Positions 51,568 through 63,349 of a stretch of 64,000 nt of DNA are shown here, one piece after another. The notes beneath the pieces were generated by a model that worked only from the letters and a program-made list of their open reading frames with translations, made no database searches and was not told the DNA's origin. A program made the position numbers and the translations under genes. Within the stretch, counting starts at the first letter, position 1. Every line of letters starts with the position of its first letter. Source of the DNA: Phoenix dactylifera (Eukaryota > Streptophyta > Magnoliopsida > Arecales > Arecaceae); contig NW_024068019.1 in assembly GCF_009389715.1 (NCBI RefSeq), positions 99,501 through 163,500 of the forward strand. Reading direction: 5' to 3'.

Positions 51568-53188
51568 TTACTGTTGAGATGGAGAAATCTTTAGGTCAAG
51601 TCCAATGTTAATCCCATTGTAAGCGATTGGAGCGTACATCCACAGCTCATCCGAGCTCAGAAGCTGCACAGAGAAATCGCCAACATAATTACATTCAGAT
51701 ATCTTATTATATCAACCTATATTGTCTTAGTAGTTTGGACCTTTTTTTTTGACTATTATATTGTGTTTTTCCAATAACACGACTCAGAGAATCCTCACCT
51801 TAATTTGGAGCTGTAGAAACTTTACATATTGAACTGTTTCTTCAAGCATTGTGCTAATGTCTACCTACAAGATTATGCCAATTTAGACTCATTAGATATC
51901 GAACATTTTCACTCTGAAAGTTTTTGGAGCAAAGCAGGATTGATGCAGTAACCAAAACTTACTTTGGTCCCATTGGGAACCAAGTTCTGCAGAATCCTTA
52001 ATCTCTCATTGATTCTCTCTCTCCTCCTCTGTGAAATTATTGAAATGGCAATAAGATCAGAACCCCGAAAAGGTGGCAGCAGCAACACTGCACTCTTAGG
52101 ATTCAAAATGAAGGCCTTTGGCCAATTCAGATCAAGTACTTACCCTTGCATAGAGGCTTTGGGGATCGGTTGTCGACCCCCGACTGGTTTTTCTTTTCCC
52201 ACCTGGACTCAGAGTTCCTCCTTTGGAGTTAGAGCTTGCGCCGCCTCCTCCATTCAGCTCCTGGGAGGCATTTGAATCCTCCTCTGAGCTGCAGCAGCTG
52301 GAGTTCTGCATATCTAAGTCAGCAGTACTATTCTCTTCCTCATTGCCACTACTAACAATCTTGGCCTTCTTAGACTGAGCCTTCTTCACCTTCTTAGGTA
52401 CCTAATACATGTTCAATCTCTTGATCATGATGTCTAGAACTTGCACCAATAGAAACTAGGCAATATGTTGGCACGTAGCTAAAGAGGAGTTGCATACTCA
52501 CCGGTGCCCAGGCCCGGGCCTTCTTCTTAAGACTTTCAATAGAGGTGCCACCTTTCTCATTCGTCATGGGCTGCTCAGCATCACCTGCATGAAACTTTTT
52601 CTTCATGGTTTGTGAGGTCTGATGGAGAGGAACAGCAGGCACTGATGATTGCTCTCTTGTGCTTCTGAATTCATCACTGCTCGTCTCCTCGGTCGCACAA
52701 ACTGGCTCACTGAATTGATGATATGAAACAGCTGGAAGGGATCGCCCAATAATTTTCTCTTCCTCGATGCTAAAATCCATCGAGGTGGAGCTATTGCTGA
52801 TCTGTGGAACAGCATTAGAATCACTGACGAAGCAGCAGCCTCCATTGTTATCAAGGGGAAGAGAGAAACTACTAGTACTAGTAGTACTACTACTTGTCCC
52901 TTGAGACAAATAGTATGGATTGTTATTAGTTTCGAAGTCTGAACAATTATATAGATCAGCACCATGGTCAGGCCAAAATATCGGTGGCATTGCGATGCTC
53001 ATGTCTTGATCAAGCTCATAAGGAGATTCCTGAACACCTAGCAGGTGGGCAATTATCTCAGACTCTTCAGCCGATATTGCTGCATCAAATGAGTTCCAAC
53101 TTGCTTCGAAGGCCACTACTTCAGGCTCCATTGTGGAGTTACAAACTTGGGTGGTGATAGAAAGGAAGGACTTTGGTTGTATGATCAC
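51568..53188 (-). CDS. RSL: RSL class II bHLH transcription factor (RSL2/bHLH85-like)
   Basis: ROOT HAIR DEFECTIVE SIX-LIKE factors drive root hair growth in angiosperms (family knowledge). Five exons: 52502-53131 (or 53188), 52144-52401, 51963-52028, 51799-51864, 51568-51663; all introns are phase 0 and the bHLH splits across them. The protein is 371 aa from MEPEVVAFEASWNSFD, or 390 from the upstream in-frame ATG at 53188. A Ser-rich acidic N-terminal half is followed by a Lys-rich KKVKKAQSKKAKIV stretch, then TTDPQSLYAR and the bHLH (RRRERINERLRILQNLVPNG, VDISTMLEETVQYVKFLQLQ), then LLSSDELWMYAPIAYNG, diagnostic of class II. The basic region has YAR-RRRER where Arabidopsis RSLs have YAR-KRRE(R/K). 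The gene is convergent with the VSR gene, 2 kb away. Confidence 0.94.
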
Positions 53189-53227
53189 TGTGAGAATGGA
53201 TTGGTGAGGCTTAGCAAGTTGAAACTG

Positions 53228-53235
53228 TATTTATA
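53228..53235 (-). promoter_or_regulatory. Putative TATA box of the RSL-like gene
   Basis: The minus strand reads GCATATAAATACAG. A start site about 30 nt downstream would fall near 53200. That leaves only about 12 nt before the first in-frame ATG (53188) and about 70 nt before the second (53131), one reason to prefer the MEPEVV start. Confidence 0.5.
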
Positions 53236-53879
53236 TGCTGGTTTCATTGTCTCGCCAGCACCAGCTAAATTGTTTGATCATCGATCATAAGCATATTTTA
53301 ATTGTCACCAAGGGGGCAATACAGCTCAGAGAAGGCTAAGTTCAGGCAGGCAGTGGAAGGATTTAAAAACTGGGAGTCTTCTCAGGAGAATAACACAATG
53401 GCTTATCTAAGATTCTGTGAAGTAGGCATTCAATGGGCTTCTATAATGGGTCCAAGGGTCTAAAGCTAATGATTGAAAGGCCATAAGCTTATGATTAAGA
53501 GAGGCTTAAGTTTAGGAAGGAAGGGGAGGCGAGAGGGAGTGTGAGAAGTGTGTGATCTGGCAATTGGGAGAACGTGGGGAGCGTTGCTAAGGAATTGAAT
53601 GAAACCAGGGAAGAAATTTTGTGGGAATAAAGAAAGGAGGAGAAGAGGAGAGAGAAGAGGCATGCAGGAACGTGGGGTGGGGTTCTGGAAATTGTTTTAA
53701 TACCTAACCACTATTTCTTTCTCGGGCTCACAAAATTATTGGGATGTCATGGTTTGGGCCAGTTGCAAACAATTTGTCAGCACTTAGTGAATTACATGTG
53801 AGTCCTTTTTGTTAGCTTGGAAGAAGATTTAGTAACTTGGGAGATCACTCTATGGAAGTTTTGTGTTTAACTCTATCCC

Positions 53880-53984
53880 GTGTCTCTTCAAAGACATTTG
53901 ATAAAATTGGAACAATACAGAGAAGATTGGCATGGCCCCTGCGCAAGGATGACACGTACAGATCGAAGAATTGTTCCGAGTTTT
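53880..53984 (+). pseudogene. U6 snRNA-like pseudogene
   Basis: About 105 nt match the U6 spliceosomal RNA from GTGTCTCTTCAAAGACA (5' stem-loop) through GATAAAATTGGAACAATACA, the invariant ACAGAGA, and GCATGGCCCCTGCGCAAGGA. Several positions differ, the 3' end has only four T's, and the upstream sequence lacks a recognisable plant USE (RTCCCACATCG) or a well-placed TATA. It is therefore probably a retrocopied or decayed snRNA copy and not an active gene. Confidence 0.85.
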
Positions 53985-55050
53985 GAGTTAATTCACTATT
54001 TTGCAGGGTCAATCTTCTGCTAAAATGAATGTAGGAAAGTGCCATGAGTGACTAGTCCCATGTGAAAGGCTATATAATATGTTTTGTTTGTGCCAAGTCT
54101 AGTTGTTTAGGGAAGAGGTTGTTTTTCTAATAGTAAAAGAAGAATTTCTCACCATCTTCAGCTCGAAGTAGTAGTCTTCATATCCATTGCTTCTATTTGT
54201 AGAGATAATAGCAATTTGTCTCAAGAAGAAAAAAAAAAAGCTACCAATGTTTTTCACCAAGCAAGCAAAATTGAATTGGAAGGACATTTTTCTCACTTCA
54301 TTTAATAGATAGGGTTCATAGAAAGTCTCTGATGAAGGAGAATTCGTTCCTATACTATGTCTATGATACAACTACCATGAGACAAGGCTAGTTGGTGGAT
54401 TCAAAGTTTAAAGAAGAAGGGTAACATAACATTGTTTGGGATGACAGATCTATTTCTAACTTAATCAAAGGGATGTTCATCAGTAATAATGGAGCCCCAT
54501 CTATAACCCAGTGGATACAAGCACTGATTTAAGTCATTTTGTTATGGCCTGTGGCTGATATTATTATTTTTAAAAAATGAAAATTGTGGGGGCAGCTTGC
54601 ATCAATGAAGAACTTAATTATGGCTATAAGCTCTATGGACATAATGACCAGGTTTGCAACATGATTACTTTCACCTGCAAATCCGTTGACTCATCATGGT
54701 TGTCACTTAATCTTATTAGGGCGTTCCGTTAACTATAAAAAAAAAATTGTTACGGAGTCATCTTTCATTGCACATATCACCTCTCAAAGCAAGTTGTGAG
54801 ACATGCAACTAGTTATTAATATCTAATTAAGTCACTCGAGATACAAATAAGATTACAAACTAAATTTTGATGATCCTGAGATAACACCACGATTCATGCT
54901 AAGTTTACAACTTGGTTTTCGATTCTAATAAGTATTTTACCACCATTTTCTTCCTCTAACAAATCCTTCTACCCATGATGTAACAACCTAGAACTTTACA
55001 CAAAAAAAAAGACACCCAAGAAGATGTTATTTGGATACAATATATTTTTT

Positions 55051-55053
<3 letters not shown>

Positions 55054-55120
<67 letters not shown>
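55054..55120. repeat. (TA)n microsatellite
   Basis: About 33 uninterrupted AT dinucleotides; a likely site of replication slippage and assembly uncertainty. Confidence 0.95.
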
Positions 55121-55125
<5 letters not shown>

Positions 55126-57317
55126 ACAAATTTTGATCCTATAAGTGTTAGAAGGCCTTATTTGGATAGCATAATAATACATTAAGATAAGAGATGCCAG
55201 TGAAGATTGTTTACAATTTGTTAGTACTCTAATTCATGCATCTCAGATGCTTCATATATTTAATGAAGATTAAGTGCTGGGATTAGATATGAAGATCTTG
55301 TCTTTAATAAACAAAAACCAAAATCCTTGGGTTTAAGAGCCAAATGAGTTTGATTGCATAGGATTAGAAACACCAACATTTGACAATCTGATATATTAGA
55401 TTGGAGATGCTTCAAGGCACACCAAAATGTTTCTTGGACATATTCAATATTGGCTTGGCAATTTTATTCAATCAGCCCCTTGCATCACACCAATTTCTAT
55501 GAGCTTACCAATCCACCTGTGCGGAAGAGAGGTTTTTGCTCCACAATATTAGGCACCAACTAGTATTGTTCAGATAGATTAGATATATGGATTAGAGGTT
55601 GTCCCTCGTTTATAATTTTACGTTAGAGAGGGTCTACTCTGCCGATTCTGGCCGGCTAGCACGACTCTTGGTGGAGGTTTGGAGTAAGATTTGAGAGCTG
55701 TCACCTGGTGGGACGCCACTTCTTAATATTGGGGCTTTCTACCAACTTTGGACCAAGAAACTATAAGATCATATATCACTTAGTGCTACATATACTCGAT
55801 TGATTCATTGGGTCTCTAAGACCAAATGATGATTTGCCAGGAAGCATCTTCCTAAATGAGTGGCAAAAACACCACAATCAAGAATAAGTCAAAAAAATTT
55901 TATAAATAGTTAACACCGCGTGGTAATTTGATAGACTCATCAATGATTGAAAAAGATTTTTTTTTTTTAATAAATTCAACAAGATTATTGCATTGCTCAC
56001 AATTTGGTTGAAATCGAAACCTGTAATGGATCCAAGGTAGGTACAAGAACCTGACCTGATTACATATAAGCCATTGGCCAATCAACCCTTCCTAGTTTGC
56101 ATCATATATGAATGATTCAATTCCTTAGTCTGCTGCTCATTCACTCCCTTCTCAAACCCTAATTGTATGCATACCAACTCGGTATCGTTCTCGCAATCTC
56201 TCACACCCATTGCCAAGCTCTGATCTAGCCTTTGTGTGCTCTCATGTTTATTTAGGAGAAAGACACTATTGTCTTTAAGAGTGTTGCCACTGTCACCGCC
56301 CTTGATGCTGAAACTAATAGGCCTCTCCCTCTGGTATCGGTTGCTTCAATTCTTTTCTTTCTTCAATTTAATCTGCTGATCCTGATGTTAAGTGACGTAT
56401 ATTGATTTTTGAGTTTCGGAAGTGTTGGATCTGCGATCTTGATTTTTGATTTGTAAGCATCGCAACCTGTTGAATTTTTAGGGCCATGCGAATGTTCCAT
56501 TCTTTTATATTTTTGCTATAAAACAAGGTTGATCTTGAGTGGAGAAGAAAGTATTATGATCATTAATCAAGTGAAACGCTACACATACATGCTTAGATAT
56601 TCATTTTTCATTCATTTTTTTTAGTTTAAGAAATATTTGATTTTCTAAAAAACAATAATTTTATTTGTCATTCTTATTATTATTAAAAATTTGGTTTATT
56701 GCATTCTATATTTTAAACTTTTAACTTGTTTAATGTCATGCAAGATGGTGACATTTAATTTTTCATTTTTTTTTATTTACATAATTTGTATGCTAAAAAA
56801 AATTAATTCTTGCAGATTTGTCTGTCTCGACCTGTTCTAAATTCTAATCCAGTATGTCTTAATTCCATCCATCCAATCTTGCCTCCCAAGAGACTTTGAC
56901 ACGTCTCAACAGATGGCTATTAGCTGTTTGGTACAAGCGAAGCCTCCCCCAACAAAGTCTCATGGGCCAAAATGTCACCTAGGTCTTCCCCCCCTGCACG
57001 TCTTGTTAGGGCAGCAAGAGTATTCCCATGTAACCTAGAGATCACACGAGTCAATAAAAAATATCAGAGCTGCCTCCTGTCTTTTTCTAAGGCCAAAATG
57101 ATTCGCTTATTTTATTAATTTCATGCATGCGAGAAAGCTTTTCAAACAGATGGGCCAATCACTTGATGCCTGCTCATGGGACATATTATTAGATTATTAT
57201 ATATAGTAAAAGATAATTTAAAAAATATGCATCTTATCGTGGGATGATATGGTCAGAAAGTACATAGATATTCATGTCCGTATCTACATGGGGTTATATG
57301 GGGTTTCCTCTGAATTT

Positions 57318-57350
57318 GGGACGAGGGACGAGGGACGAGGGACGAGGGAC
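57318..57350. repeat. GGGACGA heptanucleotide array
   Basis: Four full GGGACGA units plus a partial one, purine-rich on this strand and surrounded by AT-rich DNA. Confidence 0.9.
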
Positions 57351-59785
57351 AATATTTTAAGCTTTTAGATGAAAGGATTGTCTTAAAACTGTTTAAACTT
57401 GGGCTTTTTTTAGGCTTTGGACATCACTTAATTAGCCAAACCTGATGGAAGAAAAAACTTTGATACCTCTATTCCACCACACGTTGGGACCTCGACCTTG
57501 TGGGATAAGCTGCACACGTGTGAGATGGTGTGGCGACGGATGTTAACTGAAAAAATTATTAGATGGATCAGATCTACCGTAGACCTAAATAAAATAATTT
57601 CATCAAAATAATTTCATCTTAAATTCACAGTGAACCTGATCCACCTAATAATTTTTCGTATTTACTTGGCATGCAGACTAAAGTAATACTACACTCTATT
57701 TGTCTAACCTTTTAGACATCCTCAATAAATTCATCCACATCTAATACCATGCTAGAAAAAAAAAAAGGCACTCTGATGCATCAACAGCAAATATGGAATG
57801 CGTGCCTCAAAGTCAAAGGATCTCAAATTTACGTAAAAGCTACAGTAAATAGGTCAAAATCTACACTCATAGATTTCCCACCTGTAGCCTGGGGTCCCTA
57901 TATACTCCAAATATCTGTCTGATCTATGTAAGCAACATGTGCTAGATATTAGTAATGTGCTGAAGGTGATCTATCTTTCCGACTGTAGATATGAAAGAGC
58001 CCCAAGGAGCCCTGAAGGAAACTAGAATGGTGTATCATCTGTACTAAATGATCTCAAATGAAAAGGACTCATGTCATCAAACATTAAATATTAGAAATAA
58101 TCAAGCTTAACTATTACAAACAATTTAGTGAACCATGTACACTCAAAAAACTATGATCCTTATATATACCACTGTCACCTCATTAGGATTCAGAAATGCC
58201 TGCACAAGATGTAGAAGAATCTCTTACAAATAAGTGTAGATCCTGATGCCCATTTAAGAGTGTCTGCATTACCTGATTCAGATGCTAGTTTGTGTCCTGC
58301 AAACAAGGACGAAAGCTGTGTAGGGTTTACCGGAAGCAACCAACAGAAAATGGGGGGACACAAGCTTAATCTGACATGAAATACTATCTGAGATGCTGGC
58401 CACTATTGCAACCTGGGTCTATGGCTCTCCCTTAATTCATATTATAAACAAATGGATGTTTGAACTTGACCAATAAATTCCACATCGAAGAACAGTTAAA
58501 CAAATAGAGGTACCATGCCATGGAAGAAAAAGTGCAAGTCAAACAAAACATAATATCACTAGTTGACTATGAGGCTTTATTTTCTAATACCCAACAAGTC
58601 AACTACATCACAAACACATAACTTGGCAATGCTTCAATAGTTGAATAATAGGAGCACTCAGCAGTTGAATTTATGCCTTAACACTAAGATTCAAATGAAT
58701 AAGAAGGTGCTTAATCGAACCAATAATCCCCACATTACATAGAAGTTAAATTGATGGAGAAACCATGGACAGGGAAGAATATGTGCAAGTCAAACCACAA
58801 AAAAAAAAAAGAAAAAAAAAGCTGACTATTTGGATTCTTTTCCCCACACCTACCGAAGTCAGCTGCCTTGATGAAGAATAGAAACATTTGTCAGTTGGAT
58901 TCATGGTTTCTCCCTTAACTCACAAACACAATCCCCAATTGAAGAATATTTAAATAGATGGAAAAACCATTTCAACAGAGGGCTAAGTTAAATACAAAAA
59001 ATATTACTAGTTGACTACTTATTTCCCCATACCCACTAAGTCAACTGCACTCCAAACATCATCAGCTTCAACACTCAATGTGGAAGAGAGCACTTTTAGG
59101 AACATCAATATGCACAAGTATGAAAGACATTCTTTTTTAACTTTACATAGATAATCAGCAACCACAAACATTGAGTACCGCCTGTTAATGGCAAATCCAT
59201 AACCATCTCCACATTACTCAAGTCACCATGGTCACTTTGTTTCAAACAAAGAACCTGGCTCTGAACCCCACTTGAGAATAAAGTGCAAATATCCAAGAGA
59301 GAATGGACTAATCCAACGAGAACTTACATCACATCTGCTATAGACCTTCTCAAAAACCTTAAGGAAAAAAACAGATTTTGGCAAAAATATGTTTTAGATT
59401 GAGTTGATGGCATCTCAAACAGCAAGGAAAGCATAGCTAGCATTGTCTGCATATTTGTGATGGGAATCGCAACAAAGGAAGACATAACACAAACCATCCT
59501 AGGAGCACAAGAGATTGGGCTATCAACAAAAAGATAACAACATGTATCCAAAAGTTGTACATGGTTTCCAAGGGAGGGAGATGGTTAAAATGAAGAGAGA
59601 ATAATTTAGAAAGCAAAGGTTCTTTGAACATCACTGGTAATCAACATTTAACCACTCTCTAAGGAGCAGTTTGGCGGCTTTATGTTTGCTATGCCTCAAG
59701 AAATTCACAGAAGGGAAATGGGCTGGAACAAAGGCCCAGAAACCAGAAACTTTATGAACTAGCATGGGAAAAGGCTAAACAGTAC

Positions 59786-60727
59786 CTACTGAGGTTCATC
59801 TTCTGGCACTTCTTCACCAAGACTGCGCTGTGCCAATCGATAGTACAGGATGCCCATTGTTGCCAAACATGCCCTGCAGATCCGCACAGATTTCATATTA
59901 AGCTTCTTTGCATTGGTTTCTGCCTACAATAATCACTGTCAGGGAGGAAGAAACTTGTGCTGGATGAAAAATTGATACTCCAGCATGAAACTAAAGAACC
60001 TTAACTATAACCGTCAAGCCATGTTTGGGCTACTTGTTAGCACAAGATGCCACTATGCATTTATGCGAACAAGCACCAATATGCATTTAAGCAAACAAGT
60101 CATAAAATAATAAATGATTGCATCGACAAGAAAGCAGCCTGGACCATGTTATGCACTTTGATAAATCTGCATGAACCAGCAAGCATATGAATGTGGTTAT
60201 ATATGAAGAGAGAGCTCCTACTGGAACATGAAAACAGACCAAACCAGAAATACTGGAAAATAGACATATTAAACTACGAAGCAAACGATATCCTGCAAGT
60301 TGTGATTGCAATATATGAATTCAAGAATGGAATGCTGGTTTTATGTTGACTAACATAACATGTGAAAATGAATAGAGAGCAGCAATATAATCTGGACAAG
60401 CTCAAATGTTCATCTAGTATGAAGGCTATTGCATGATCATAGCAGCAAAATTTTCAACTACAATGCCAGATCAAGGTTTTGTGCTCAATAACAGCCAATA
60501 AATGAAGAATAGATTTGAATATTAAAAGAATCTAGAACATTACATGATCGCCATCACAAGTAAGATTTTCCTTGGGTCCATCCTTGATGATCTTTGTCGC
60601 ACACGTCCTTCTAGAACATCATTTGTATTAGTTAGATCTTTGCGTGGTGGTGCAGTCACTGGTAGAGTTGGTAATGCATTAGACCAGAAAGGTAGCAACA
60701 TCCTCAAAAACTTATGACGGAAAGGAC
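59786..60727 (-). CDS. Last two coding exons of an unidentified single-pass membrane protein (partial)
   Basis: Exons 60544-60727 and 59786-59873 join in phase (donor GTAATG, acceptor CTGCAG) and give about 90 C-terminal residues. The first part reads PFRHKFLRMLLPFWSNALPT, then VLEGRVRQRSSRMDPRKILL. The splice junction falls inside a hydrophobic helix (ILLVMAIMA continuing CLATMGILYYRLA). An acidic tail GEEVPEDEPQ ends at the stop. The basic MDPRK before the helix and the acidic end suggest a single membrane span with a short tail. The first exon starts in mid-codon, so more exons lie upstream (beyond 60.7 kb, perhaps outside the window). I do not recognise the family. Confidence 0.6.
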
Positions 60728-61130
60728 CTGCAATTCAAAATACCAGCACTTTTCATCGGGTTCCACATATTCCAGATGTAACATGATATAGCTTACAGTA
60801 AATTAACCATATATTCTACTTGCATGCTAATATATGCTGATTCAGTAAATTATTCCATCTATGCAAGATCATCAAGATTCTGTTTCAGATCACCCAAAAA
60901 AGGAAAAATTACACCTTGACCCCCCCCCCCGGCATCCCCCAAGTTGCACACCAATGCCCTAAAGTTTAAAAATTTTTAGTTAGGTCCTTTAAGTTAGCTG
61001 ATTAATCAAATATGATCTTGCGGCCGGTCCACCACACAATGCCATTAGTGCATCGTCCCAGATGATGAAAATACTCCCTCCGTTGATCCTGAATGATCAT
61101 CCAGCCAATCGTCTAGCCCCCATCTTCGAG
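60728..61130. other. Intron or upstream DNA with a repeat-like segment
   Basis: Contains a C10-11 tract (about 60919-60930) followed by CACCAATGCCCTAAAGTTTA and TTAGGTCCTTTAAG. The TTAGGTCC(C)T theme recurs in ends of plant repeat families. It probably lies within an intron of the minus-strand gene ending at 59786. No terminal repeat was confirmed. Confidence 0.35.
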
Positions 61131-61920
61131 TTGTGAAGAGCGCATCTCATCTTTCAACTTTGGACACAATCTACGCCATCCTCAATAGGACAGCAATCAA
61201 AAAAAGAAAAAAAAGTAAACAAGATCCCAATGAGTCTTATCATCACCCAAGCTTACCCCTCGTCTCCTCTGCCCCCATGGGCTCCACCTCCATCAAGAAT
61301 GGCGATGGCACTGCCCGCTCCTGCCATGCCTTGCCCTATTCCTTTGCCTCCATCTCCTCATGCTTGTCTCCATTACTCTAACCGCTTCACCCTCCATGCC
61401 TTAGCCTCCTTCCTCTTTACCACCAGCAACCACAAGAACCTCTTCGTGATCTCTCAGCATGTCTTCCTCATCCTCCACAAGATTAAGGCCTCTGAGCTCG
61501 CCAGCAACAACACCATCAAACCTTGCCAAGCCCAACCTCTGCCAGAGCTCAAGCTCTTCCTTACCCGCCACCCCTTCCCTTTGGCAGGACTCCCACTCCA
61601 ACATCAACACCATGGTCTCATCCATCGCCAACTCTTGCGCCCGCCTCACCCACCCCCACCACACCACACCCCACTCCCAACCCCCACCGCGCCCGCTCGC
61701 CCCGCGCGACCTCCTTTTCTTGATGCTAGTGTTCGTTTTCTTAGAGACGGCAACAAGCCTCTCCTTCATATTGGTGCACTTTTTTGGATTCATCTTGAGG
61801 TTGTCACCGATGATCCCCAACATGATCTGGAACTCAGCATCATTGGGGATGCCAAATTGTGCATCTTGTTGGTCTTCTCGTGCTCCTCGGCTTTGACCCT
61901 CTCATGTGAATGAGGAGCAT
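61131..61920. other. GC-rich unassigned segment, possible decayed or captured coding DNA
   Basis: A C-rich block with long overlapping open frames on both strands (plus 61230-61913; minus 61401-61823), unlike the AT-rich surroundings. On the minus strand the part near 61700-61880 reads GIPNDAEFQIMLGIIGDN and then a Lys-rich stretch, which looks protein-like but belongs to no family I know. It could be a gene fragment carried by a repeat, a pseudogene, or part of an exon of the neighbouring gene. Confidence 0.35.
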
Positions 61921-62556
61921 GGTGTCACTACCATATTGGTCATCTCACTAGATCTCACCAGCATGCTTTTCATGGATCTCAAGTGTCCAGGTGTAACCAC
62001 TACAACAGAGAATTATTTTGTAAAAAAAAAGTGGAAGGGGCTTGGACAGAGTTCACTGTGACACATCCAATTGCATGTAAAACCTTGTTTATGTAATAGT
62101 CAAGTATTTATATAGCAATTTGCAAAGTTTTCTTTTTCGATATGTACATGGTTAATAAATCCACTCCTCTCTCTCACACAAATGCGTGTGCACACAAACA
62201 CAAACAAAGGCAGTATAACTTACAAGATAAAAGTGTTTTTAACATATTATAGACATAATCAACCACATTTGCACCACATTAAGTTTTCTACTTCATGGAT
62301 ATAAAGTTTCCAATTATCTACCAATTAAGCATCAAATCTTTGTTGATGACAAGTTTCACAAACATCACAACAGTCTTTGCTTTTCATGAATGCAGTAACT
62401 AATAAGTGCATCAACTAAAGATGGAAGTAGTGTACATGCAGTGGATTAATCAACGGATTGCCGAATCATATGTACTACCAATGTAAAACAACAATAACAT
62501 CCCACACATGAGTATGAAATCATACAACTGCATACTTAGTGAAAATATATCTCCGT
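61921..62556. other. AT-rich DNA without recognisable features
   Basis: No exon, repeat boundary or RNA gene recognised apart from short CT and CA runs near 62165-62205. Confidence 0.5.
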
Positions 62557-62564
62557 ATTGGGAC

Positions 62565-62748
62565 CATGGTATGCCATACCGTACCAAACCGAACAGTACC
62601 GGACGTACCATACCATACCAGTCTGGAATTGGTACAGGTACCGGTGACGTATCGATCCTCGGTATGCCAAAAAAATTCGTACCGTACCGTACCGATACTA
62701 TGCTAGTGTGGTACCGTACGGGGTCCGGTACTGGTACGGCAAACCTTG
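62565..62748. mobile_element. 184-bp hAT-type MITE
   Basis: Inverted ends CATGGTATGCCATACC and, on the other strand, CAAGGTTTGCCGTACC match at 13 of 16 positions. Flanking 8-mers ATTGGGAC (62557-62564) and ATTAAGAC (62749-62756) match at 6 of 8, both differences being G/A transitions, as expected of an aged target duplication. The interior is rich in GTACCG/CGGTAC like the ends of the 2885-bp element at 39474, suggesting that they belong to related families. It has no coding capacity. Confidence 0.75.
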
Positions 62749-62756
62749 ATTAAGAC

Positions 62757-63345
62757 TAACAAATAATTAAGTTGTTTAGAGGGACCATTGCTGGGGCTCC
62801 AATAATTCTCTAGCTCCAGGATCATGCCATGGATCTTGAGTCTTGCAAGTATTTTCTTGTCTCTTCTATCTCTCGCTAGCACTGATAGCTAAAGGGAGCA
62901 TTTGACAGCAGTGGCAGGGAGGAAACTCTCCCTCTCTCATTAAGTCATTATACAATATATATAAATTTCTGAAGGATTTTATATTCATGGAAGCCCTTTG
63001 TGTGCATATAGTTGTAATTTAATCCTTCCATACTCCTTAGATCCAATAAGGCTCTAGGGAAAAAAAATTACATTTATTAAGCCATAGCTAGTATGCACAA
63101 GAACCATCAGGGTCCTACATGATCAAACACATAAAATCACACATACATCTATTTACAAATGAGAGATACAAGTAAATAGTCTCTAAATTAATGTGAAATA
63201 ATGATAAAACACTTAGAACTAGAATTTTTCATTTCATCGTACCAAGCCTTAGTAACATATAAAAGGATCCCATGTTGGACAACCTTAAATCTTGTTATAT
63301 CATATGCATAATGAGTTCACATCAGCTCAAAATAATAGTGGATGA
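62757..63345. other. AT-rich DNA without recognisable features
   Basis: Nothing recognisable beyond simple AT-rich sequence and a short A-tract near 63061. Confidence 0.5.
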
Positions 63346-63349
63346 AGAA

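Larger units (their letters stand above)
54000..59785. other. Large AT-rich intergenic region
   Basis: No gene recognised over nearly 6 kb. It holds a long (TA)n tract (55054-55120), a GGGACGA tandem array (57318-57350), and a poly-A/AAAG tract near 58800-58820. The right part (about 58190-59785) may include the 3'UTR, or a 3'UTR exon, of the gene whose stop codon is at 59786: GTACTG right after that stop resembles a splice donor. A short open stretch near 56260-56340 resembles no family I know. Confidence 0.5.

Noticed and set aside
56250-56350. Open stretch beginning near an in-frame stop that reads DTIVFKSVATVTALDAETN
   Set aside because: Too short, no start or splice context, and no recognised family.
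58200-58315. Possible exon on the minus strand (CTGCAG acceptor, CAG/GTAATG donor)
   Set aside because: It lies beyond the stop codon at 59786; at best a 3'UTR exon, with no coding evidence.
59874-59923. Longer version of the last membrane-protein exon starting at 59923
   Set aside because: It stays open but breaks phase with the upstream exon at its best donor. The acceptor at 59873 restores phase and an uninterrupted transmembrane helix.
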